A DNA stretch of 64,000 nt from Lysinibacillus mangiferihumi (GTDB lineage Bacteria > Bacillota > Bacilli > Bacillales_A > Planococcaceae). How positions within the stretch are numbered: position 1 is the stretch's first letter; every line of letters begins with the position of its first letter. Under the pieces are notes generated by a model. The model did not search any database. It was not told the DNA's origin and worked only from the letters and a program-made list of their open reading frames with translations. The DNA is taken from positions 28,544 through 92,543 of the forward strand of contig NZ_PYWM01000022.1 of NCBI RefSeq assembly GCF_003049665.1, read 5' to 3'. Below are positions 58,227 through 64,000 of the stretch, in pieces. A program made the translations under genes and the position numbers.

Positions 58227-59291
58227 TTAGAATGGTAAATCTTCTAATTCGTCTCTTTCTATCGGGGTGTAATGCCATGCTCTTAAATGACCAGCATTCA
58301 TAAACCTAGAAGGATTACCACATTTATGACAATAACGGGCATTTCCTGATAATTTTGTTCCACAAGATTCTACTAGAATTTCTTGATTTCCAAATGGGTC
58401 ATCGTCATATAAATCTGCACATTCATTAACTAAATATGCAGAACAAATGTTACAGTAATCCCCATCATAATCCAATTCTTCGTTTTGACAACAAGGACAA
58501 ACTTTTGCACGACCTTTAAAATCAACTTCTACAATTGCGGGATACTTCATTTCAAACTCATCTCCAAATTTATATATAGTTTTTGTCAATGATTCATTTC
58601 CGCAACAAGAGCAATAAGATGGTTTTTCTATGGTGTAATGAACTCTGCAATTCTTGCAAAAATATCTATTGTTAACCTGATGTAAAAAATCTTTAAAACC
58701 TAATTTTTCAGCATAATCTTTTGAATAGCCTATACCATATTCACGGACGCCTCTATATAAAAAGCGGAAAATATTTTGAGCTGCTTCACTACTTACTTTA
58801 CATATTTGCTCAATTATAGAAGGGTCTTTTTCCTCCAAATGAAATATAACATGAGGAGGGGCAAGTATATTTCTCGCAAAACAATTTGCTTCTTTTTCAA
58901 AAGGATTATCTTTATCGTTTTTAGTTTCTGAACGTCTTAAGACAGGCACATCCATCCGTTCTAAGTGATTTAACGCATAATGACCTAATTCATGGGCTAA
59001 AGTCCAGCGTTTTCTACCTTCATTTTCAATAGTATCGTTATACATTATTCGATATTTATTATTGATTGGATTAAAGGTTATTAAACCATCTTCTGTTTCT
59101 AAACCCTCACAAACTTCTTCTATAGTTAGCCCCTCTTTTTTTGCATAAACACTAAATTTCACTATTTCTAAATCTTTAAAAATTTTCTTGAATTGTTGTA
59201 TTTTTATTGGTAATTCTTTAGAGTTGGAAAGTTTTAAAAACTCAAGCGCTTTTCTTTCGGCTAAGTTATAGTTTGGACTATAGGTCTTCAT
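58227..59291 (-). CDS. ImmA/IrrE peptidase fused to zinc ribbons
   Basis: A 354-residue protein. The ImmA domain has LAHELGHYALNH near 98 and FEKEANCFARNILAPPH near 137. The C-terminal 150 residues hold repeated cysteine pairs: CKNC and CSCC, CPCC and CNIC, and a final CGTK/CHKC pair, so about three zinc ribbons. The start ATG 59291 lies inside the repressor gene, whose last codons (GAGGATGAGG) serve as ribosome site. Likely cleaves that repressor. Confidence 0.88.
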   Translation of the reverse strand: MKTYSPNYNLAERKALEFLKLSNSKELPIKIQQFKKIFKDLEIVKFSVYAKKEGLTIEEVCEGLETEDGLITFNPINNKYRIMYNDTIENEGRKRWTLAHELGHYALNHLERMDVPVLRRSETKNDKDNPFEKEANCFARNILAPPHVIFHLEEKDPSIIEQICKVSSEAAQNIFRFLYRGVREYGIGYSKDYAEKLGFKDFLHQVNNRYFCKNCRVHYTIEKPSYCSCCGNESLTKTIYKFGDEFEMKYPAIVEVDFKGRAKVCPCCQNEELDYDGDYCNICSAYLVNECADLYDDDPFGNQEILVESCGTKLSGNARYCHKCGNPSRFMNAGHLRAWHYTPIERDELEDLPF

Positions 59292-59646
59292 CCTCATCCT
59301 CATCATCAAAATCCTCCATAAAAGAAAGTTGTAAAATCTGCATAGCACGATCTCTTTTAGCCTCGTCAGCTTTATTCATGAATCGATGAAGTTTCTTTAT
59401 CTGTAGACTATTTGCGGTGATTATAGGGTCGTTAGATAAACCTAATAAATAATCAGTACTAACTCTAAATATGTTTGCTAAATCAACAATTACACTACCA
59501 GGTAATGTTGTTCTACCAGCTTCATAATTTACAATATTAGTTCTACTTTTACCTAATAGATTTGCTAATTCTTCTTGTGATAATCCCCGAGATAGCCTAC
59601 ATTCTTTAATCCTTTTTGCAACTACTTCAGTGTCGTAGTTAACCAT
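59278..59646 (-). CDS. Repressor of element 2 (XRE family)
   Basis: A 122-residue CI-like repressor: helix-turn-helix LSQEELANLLGKSRTNIVNY near 21-40, FRVSTDYLLGLSNDP near 60, and an acidic end DFDDEDEDEDL. A longer frame from TTG 59664 covers the GGAGG site, so ATG 59646 is used. Divergent from the Cro-like gene. Confidence 0.9.
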   Translation of the reverse strand: MVNYDTEVVAKRIKECRLSRGLSQEELANLLGKSRTNIVNYEAGRTTLPGSVIVDLANIFRVSTDYLLGLSNDPIITANSLQIKKLHRFMNKADEAKRDRAMQILQLSFMEDFDDEDEDEDL

Positions 59647-59680
59647 TTTAAATATCCTCCCCAAAAAACTTTTATAAAAA

Positions 59681-59725
59681 ATGACGTTTATAGGGTTGAC
59701 GTTTGCGAAACTGTCATGATACTAT
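59681..59725 (+). promoter_or_regulatory. Switch region of element 2: promoter and operator half-sites
   Basis: TTGACG (59696-59701), 18 bp, TACTAT (59720-59725) form the rightward promoter. ATGACGTTTATA (59681), TGACGTTTG (59697) and the opposed AAACTGTCA (59708-59716) share a TGAC(A)GTTT half-site; another, AAACTGTCAT, is at 60015-60024 downstream of cro. Operators are inferred from repetition. Confidence 0.6.
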
Positions 59726-59764
59726 GAATTTGCAAAGTGATATAAACATAAGGAGGTGAAACTT

Positions 59765-59986
59765 ATGTCTAGTAATTCTAGAAGAGAAAGATTTCGTTTT
59801 TATCGAAAGCTTTATAATGTTTCGCAAAGACAACTATCTATGGATCTTAATGTGAGTGAGAGTCATATAAGAAATATAGAGAGTGGTCGTGGCAACCCAG
59901 ATGCAAAATTACTGTTTAGATTAGCTAAATATTTCAAAACTTCACCAGAAGAGTTGTTTCCTGATTTAGCAAATATAGAAGTTTAA
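59765..59986 (+). CDS. Cro-like regulator of element 2
   Basis: A 73-residue XRE protein (VSQRQLSMDLNVSESHIRNI near 19-38; YFKTSPEELFPD). GTG 59756 overlaps the ribosome site AGGAGG, so ATG 59765 is chosen. First gene of the rightward early operon. Confidence 0.9.
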   Translation: MSSNSRRERFRFYRKLYNVSQRQLSMDLNVSESHIRNIESGRGNPDAKLLFRLAKYFKTSPEELFPDLANIEV

Positions 59987-60072
59987 TTTTTTTTGCACCG
60001 TATGTCATTATTATAAACTGTCATTTAAAATAACGCAATGGAAAATAACGAAATAAAAGGAGGTTTTTTCTA

Positions 60073-60846
60073 ATGCAATTTCAAATCATTAAAAGTGAAA
60101 TGTTTAACAGTGTATCTTGTGATTTTTATCAAAACGAAAATGGCGATGTTTTTATGACAATTGACCAACTTGCTCGTGCCTTAGAATATGCTGATAAAAA
60201 TGGTATTGAGCAAATAATTTCTCGGAACGGATATTTAAAAGATGTTGAATTTTCAACTACCCACAAGTTGTCAGTGGTTGAAGGGAAACGTCAAGTTAGA
60301 CGTGATCGCAGGATTTTTTCAGAAGATGGTATTTATGAAGTCACAATGCTCTCCCAACAACCTAAAGCTAGAGAATTTAGGGCTTTTGTTCGTAACACTC
60401 TCAAAGCCTTACGTAAGGGTGAAACGATATTAATGCAACCAAAAACGGTAGATGCTGAACTAGAAATCAAACGTATGCGAGCTGAGGCAATGTTAAATAA
60501 CAGTCGTACTAAGCAAGCTAAATTGATTTTGGACATGCAAAAGAATAAAACGTTATCTCCAATCGCTATTGAGCTACTTCAGATAAATGCATTGGAGGTT
60601 TTAGGAGACAAAGCAATAGAGCATCGTCCAGAAGTTGAAAAATCATATACAGCTACAGAACTAGGCAGAATGTTTGGTGTTTCTGCTCAAAAAATAGGGA
60701 AACTAGCTAACGCTCATAACCTTAAAACAGACGAATACGGTTACTTCGCTTTAGATAAAGCAAAATACAGTAATAAACAAGTCGAGTCGTTCCGTTACTT
60801 CGAAAGTGGTAAAGAGAAGATTCAAAAATTATTGGGAGTAAGTTAA
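60073..60846 (+). CDS. Bro-N antirepressor
   Basis: A 257-residue protein. Residues 10-115 are a Bro-N domain (ENGDVFMTIDQLARALEYAD; SQQPKAREFRAFVRNTLKAL). A helical middle and a C-terminal DNA-binding-like domain (YTATELGRMFGVSAQKIGKL near 194) follow. It should antagonise the element 2 repressor. AAAGGAGG precedes the ATG. Confidence 0.9.
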   Translation: MQFQIIKSEMFNSVSCDFYQNENGDVFMTIDQLARALEYADKNGIEQIISRNGYLKDVEFSTTHKLSVVEGKRQVRRDRRIFSEDGIYEVTMLSQQPKAREFRAFVRNTLKALRKGETILMQPKTVDAELEIKRMRAEAMLNNSRTKQAKLILDMQKNKTLSPIAIELLQINALEVLGDKAIEHRPEVEKSYTATELGRMFGVSAQKIGKLANAHNLKTDEYGYFALDKAKYSNKQVESFRYFESGKEKIQKLLGVS

Positions 60847-61167
60847 ATGCAACAACTTCAAGTTAATTTAACCGTCCCTGTCCCTGAAAATTATGTGCTA
60901 ATACACCGGATTGAATACGAAGAATTACAAACCAAATCATTACATGGTGTCTATTGGACAATGAGCGATCTAGAAGATCGTATTGGTAAAAAACAAGTGT
61001 GGATAAAAGACAATATCCTATACCCACAAAAATTCAAAAAGCAATTAGATGTTTTGCAAGGTGGATTTGTTTATTATCCAAAAGCCAAAGGTGAAAAGTG
61101 GAGCTTCTTAGCATCTAAAATGTCACAGTTTTTAGAAGATAATTTCTACACAATTTTTAAAGGGTAG
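60847..61167 (+). CDS. DUF771-family phage protein
   Basis: A 106-residue protein with PENYVLIHRIEYEELQTKS and WTMSDLEDRIGKKQVWIKDN, the DUF771 pattern, and an excisionase-like wing. Starts directly after the antirepressor stop. Role unknown, possibly DNA binding. Confidence 0.85.
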   Translation: MQQLQVNLTVPVPENYVLIHRIEYEELQTKSLHGVYWTMSDLEDRIGKKQVWIKDNILYPQKFKKQLDVLQGGFVYYPKAKGEKWSFLASKMSQFLEDNFYTIFKG

Positions 61168-61177
61168 GTGAAATCAA

Positions 61178-61279
61178 TTGAAAATCAAAGTATCTGAATG
61201 GTTAGCATTACCGATTGAAGAACGATTGGCTTTGATAAGCAATGCATTTAATAAAGCACTATCAGCACGTCAAAAATAA
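61178..61279 (+). CDS. Small hypothetical phage protein
   Basis: A 33-residue helical protein from TTG 61178, 7 nt after AGGTGA: KIKVSEWLALPIEERLALIS. The SEWLALPIEER pattern looks like a genuine small phage protein; function unknown. Confidence 0.5.
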   Translation: MKIKVSEWLALPIEERLALISNAFNKALSARQK

Positions 61280-61307
61280 AACTATCAATCTATTGGAGGT
61301 TACTAGA

Positions 61308-61757
61308 ATGAAAGCAATATTAAATGTTAAAGGTACGAAGTTATCTGTACTATCTATTCACTTTCGCGAAAATGGTCAAATCGAAAGCGTTTATGTGAAT
61401 GACAAAGATGATAAAGCCGTTAGATGCGTTAATGAAAAAGATAGTATTTATAACGCTGGCTACCATATAGCGCTTAAAAGTTTAGAAGACTCATTGGAAT
61501 TTGTTAATTTGAATGAAAAGTTGATTAAACATTTGGATGAAATGATTGAACAGGAAGGTAAAGAGTTAACAGAAATCGCTATTGAAGCAATGGAGGGGGA
61601 ACCTGACTTACCGTTTGACAACCATCTATCAATCAAGCAAAGAGAGTACAAGCTTAAACAGCAACGTGTTTTAGGATGGTTTGACGCAGTAGAAGAAGTC
61701 AAAGCATTCATGGAAGGATATTACGAAAATGTCGATGATGAAACAATTACAGCGTAA
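61308..61757 (+). CDS. Hypothetical phage protein
   Basis: A 149-residue acidic protein, beta-rich first (LSVLSIHFRENGQIESVYVN) then helical (LNEKLIKHLDEMIEQEGKEL). The frame is open from 61242, but GGAGG fits ATG 61308. No family recognised. Confidence 0.7.
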   Translation: MKAILNVKGTKLSVLSIHFRENGQIESVYVNDKDDKAVRCVNEKDSIYNAGYHIALKSLEDSLEFVNLNEKLIKHLDEMIEQEGKELTEIAIEAMEGEPDLPFDNHLSIKQREYKLKQQRVLGWFDAVEEVKAFMEGYYENVDDETITA

Positions 61758-61878
61758 TGCAGTCATTGAACAGTTGAAAAAGAATGGCATCCACAGTATT
61801 GAAGGACAACTGTTAAGTGAAGTGTTGTATACGACATTGCTTAAAACATTGGCGCTTAAACGTGCAGCACAGGATTGA
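61729..61878 (+). CDS. Small basic protein, weakly FbpA-like
   Basis: A 49-residue basic helical protein (NAVIEQLKKNGIHSIEGQLL) starting inside the previous gene after GGAAGGA. It vaguely recalls the Fur-regulated basic protein FbpA family and similar phage proteins; the link is tentative. Confidence 0.5.
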   Translation: MSMMKQLQRNAVIEQLKKNGIHSIEGQLLSEVLYTTLLKTLALKRAAQD

Positions 61879-61893
61879 AGGAAGGTGTAGTGA

Positions 61894-62349
61894 ATGGCTG
61901 AACGAAATTTCAAAGGATTGATAGTTCGTCATAGAAAATCAGCGGTGTTTTTCGAAAGAGAAACAGACTTGAGTGTTAATGGTTGTGTTTCATATTTTTC
62001 GAAAGATAAAACACTTTATATTGAACGAGGCGAACTGAGTAACAAATATACTTTTTCAGTAGATGAATTTAGAGAGTTTGTAGCATACATGGAACAAATT
62101 GCGAATGAAGCATGGAATAACTTCAAACCAAAAGAAGCAGATAGTTTGGGCGCTGATTATGCAGATTATTACGATAGAGAATTTGATAGTGAAGGATCTT
62201 TATGGTTGGGCAAGTATTACATCAGCTTGGATGGTCCATCTCAACCAAAAACAGACAATCCGATTGTTCGATTGTATAAATTCAACAAACGTAAATTCGA
62301 ATCATTTATTTATGACTTACAAAAAACACTAGGAGGTAATACGAGATGA
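61894..62349 (+). CDS. Hypothetical phage protein
   Basis: A 151-residue protein with KYTFSVDEFREFVAYMEQIA and acidic, aromatic stretches. No known family. AAGGAAGGTG precedes the ATG; the end overlaps the AbrB-type gene by 4 bp. Confidence 0.7.
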   Translation: MAERNFKGLIVRHRKSAVFFERETDLSVNGCVSYFSKDKTLYIERGELSNKYTFSVDEFREFVAYMEQIANEAWNNFKPKEADSLGADYADYYDREFDSEGSLWLGKYYISLDGPSQPKTDNPIVRLYKFNKRKFESFIYDLQKTLGGNTR

Positions 62350-62603
62350 AATCAACAGGTATGATTCGCAAAGTAGATAATTTAGGGCGTTTGGTTATTC
62401 CAGCAGAACTAAGAAATGTTTTAGGGATTGATAAGTTAGATTCATTAGAAATTTTTACTGATGGCGATAAAATTGTTATTCAAAAATATCAACCAAATGC
62501 TGAAATGGAAGAAGTAACAGCAGAATTAGAAAAGTTAGTAGCTGAAGCAAAAAGTCAAAATGCAATCGATGTACTACAACGCGCTATTAAGTTAATTAAG
62601 TAG
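62346..62603 (+). CDS. AbrB/SpoVT-type transition-state regulator
   Basis: An 85-residue protein. The swapped-hairpin DNA-binding domain (MIRKVDNLGRLVIPAELRNV then LGIDKLDSLEIF) covers residues 6-48, as in AbrB. A helical C-terminus (about 52-85) replaces the normal oligomerisation part. In phages such proteins modulate host or phage transcription. Confidence 0.92.
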   Translation: MKSTGMIRKVDNLGRLVIPAELRNVLGIDKLDSLEIFTDGDKIVIQKYQPNAEMEEVTAELEKLVAEAKSQNAIDVLQRAIKLIK

Positions 62604-62611
62604 GTGATTCC

Positions 62612-62803
62612 ATGCGTATAGGCTACTCACACGCTGATGTATATGACCGTGAATCAGAATACTGGCAAGACATTGAGGATGCAGAGAATGCCCAAATAGA
62701 GGCACAAAAAAACTTGTCAAAGGCGGCAACCGATGACAAGCAGATACAAAAAATAAATCAAAATCAAATCACTGGTATTTTACCACAGGAGGATGCGAAA
62801 TGA
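62612..62803 (+). CDS. Hypothetical phage protein
   Basis: A 63-residue charged helical protein (SEYWQDIEDAENAQIEAQKN) overlapping the next gene by 4 bp. Function unknown. Confidence 0.65.
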   Translation: MRIGYSHADVYDRESEYWQDIEDAENAQIEAQKNLSKAATDDKQIQKINQNQITGILPQEDAK

Positions 62804-63912
62804 CAAAGTTTAATGTTGGGGATAAGGTTGTTCCGATTAGTAAAACAGTAGGGGGCTATGGCCGTCTTGAAGAATCTTGTGCTTGGAATAGAGTGAAATC
62901 AAATAAGAAACCGTTTCTATATGTAACAGGTTTCGAAGAAAACGATAAATTTTACATTTGTGGTGTTGAAGAAGGGAGAGGAATAGATTTCTTCAATGAA
63001 TCTGATTTAATTCCATATAAAAAAGAAACAAAAAATGAGCGTATCACAACATTAGAAAACGAAGTAGCTGAATTAAAGCTAATCGTCCATGAATTACGTG
63101 AACGCCCACAGTTAACGACTGTTATAAATAATGCAACACAGGGGCCATCCACAACTAATACTGTGGAGGACATCATCGAATTTGAAGGTAATCAATATTG
63201 CAAGGTTGATCGTAAAGCTTGTGAGGGTGATGTGGTTATCATTACAAATGAAGCTGAAGAAACATGTGAAATACAAAAAAATAAACCTTATAAAGTAGAT
63301 GAACACAATCAAATTGCAGGTTCGACGCATCCTTATCGTTACAAAGTTTATAGAGACCAATATAACCGCACGCCTGAAACAGTAGATGTATACGAACTAA
63401 TCGAAGGTGGACTGAATCCTCAAATTCCAATAGTGGATGAAATGATTGAACCACTAACACCAAATCAACAACGTGCTGCAATTATTGAGAAGGCGAAGCA
63501 GTTTGTAGAGGAAAAACTTAAATTGCTAATTAGTTATGACTTTGTAGTGATTAATAATGGGACGAAATTATATTCTCGTCAACGTTTTCAAGAGTTTAAA
63601 CTAACTACCACGAAATGCTCACCAAATGACGTATTCAATGAACACATTGGAAAAGCCATTGCACTAGGACGAGCGCTTGGTCTTGATGTGAGTGAATTTG
63701 AACAGGCTGCGCAACCTACGGAATTTACTAAAGGACAAATTGTAGTGGGTGGTAGCACATACCGTGAGCCAAGAGAAGTTACTAAAGTGACACATGATGA
63801 TCATGTGTACCGCAAGCCTATTGGTGGTAATGACTTTGACGATAGTTGGTGTAATGCGAAGTACTTAACAATAATCAACGACACTAACGCTATTTATGGA
63901 GGTGTTGAATAA
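62800..63912 (+). CDS. Hypothetical phage protein with coiled coil
   Basis: A 370-residue protein. The N-terminal 75 residues (MTKFNVGDKVVPISKTVGGY) look like a small beta barrel; a coiled coil follows (TTLENEVAELKLIVHELRER near 84), then a similar barrel (KVDRKACEGDVVIITNEAEE), a helical part and a third KGQIVVGGSTY segment. Repeated barrels suggest binding of nucleic acid or protein. No family named. Confidence 0.7.
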   Translation: MTKFNVGDKVVPISKTVGGYGRLEESCAWNRVKSNKKPFLYVTGFEENDKFYICGVEEGRGIDFFNESDLIPYKKETKNERITTLENEVAELKLIVHELRERPQLTTVINNATQGPSTTNTVEDIIEFEGNQYCKVDRKACEGDVVIITNEAEETCEIQKNKPYKVDEHNQIAGSTHPYRYKVYRDQYNRTPETVDVYELIEGGLNPQIPIVDEMIEPLTPNQQRAAIIEKAKQFVEEKLKLLISYDFVVINNGTKLYSRQRFQEFKLTTTKCSPNDVFNEHIGKAIALGRALGLDVSEFEQAAQPTEFTKGQIVVGGSTYREPREVTKVTHDDHVYRKPIGGNDFDDSWCNAKYLTIINDTNAIYGGVE

Positions 63913-64000
63913 TGTTTCTAATCGTTGAATTTAAATACTCAACAGAGCAAGAAGAAAATAAAGTTTCGAAGTTTAATAATCCAAGCCAAATCATCGAATT
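63912..64000 (+). CDS. Partial phage gene cut by the window end
   Basis: ATG 63912 overlaps the previous stop by one base; 29 codons (MFLIVEFKYSTEQEENKVSK...) are open to the edge. Product unknown. Confidence 0.55.
   Translation, partial: MFLIVEFKYSTEQEENKVSKFNNPSQIIE

Larger units (their letters stand above)
56857..64000. mobile_element. Left part of a second, tandem prophage (element 2)
   Basis: It starts at the shared att copy and carries integrase, ImmA-type peptidase, repressor, Cro, Bro-N antirepressor, DUF771 and early genes, in the same order as element 1 but with different sequences. It continues past the window, where a further att copy is expected. Confidence 0.8.

Overview
The window is low-GC Firmicutes DNA from an endospore-forming Bacillaceae/Planococcaceae bacterium; Lysinibacillus or a close relative is my inference from gene order and protein style. 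The left host segment (1-8269) carries gerE, a ysmB-like MarR gene, racE, rph, the rdgB/ysnA-type pyrophosphatase and a ysnB-type phosphodiesterase, an order known from Bacillus subtilis. Added to it are a hemolysin III-type membrane protein, SelO, a small DUF2639-like protein, a conserved spore-former protein and an SDR oxidoreductase. This segment ends in a tRNA-Arg(UCU) gene with a consensus promoter.

That tRNA is the attachment site of a prophage of about 48.6 kb. A 44-bp copy of the tRNA 3' half (8226-8269) recurs exactly at 56857-56900. Near each end lies a pair of GGTGCCC direct repeats that look like integrase arm sites. Left to right the prophage has: integrase, ImmA-type peptidase, CI-like repressor and Cro with five 17-bp operators (8.3-10.9 kb); antirepressor and small early genes (11-14.8 kb); a recombination pair with a PD-(D/E)XK nuclease (14.9-16.5 kb); DnaD-like initiator with iteron-like repeats, DnaC-like loader, SSB, dUTPase, two free-standing nucleases, Dam methylase and DUF1064 nuclease (17.6-24.2 kb); an ArpU/RinA-type regulator (25.5 kb); an accessory block with a GPP34-like protein, a MerR-like regulator, an Acb2-like nucleotide sponge and a two-helix membrane protein (26-28.7 kb); terminase, portal, MuF protein and capsid (29-37 kb); a PBSX-type contractile tail and baseplate (37-50 kb); tail fibre (50-52.5 kb); holin and amidase (53-54.2 kb); and cargo next to attR, including a split sigma factor under a LexA-type box (54.5-56.5 kb).

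Right of the shared att site a second temperate element begins. It has its own integrase, ImmA peptidase with zinc ribbons, repressor, Cro, Bro-N antirepressor, DUF771 protein and AbrB-type regulator, and runs off the window. The two prophages therefore appear to sit in tandem at one tRNA gene, and a further att copy is predicted beyond base 64000.

The observations most worth following are: the SOS box on the split sigma factor; the MuF head protein with a JAMM-like C-terminal domain followed by a possible immunity gene; the Acb2-like gene behind a long hairpin-rich leader; the A AAA AAC frameshift site in the tail chaperone; iteron arrays inside the initiator gene; a fifth repressor operator inside cro; and several isolated single-gene cassettes bounded by terminators.
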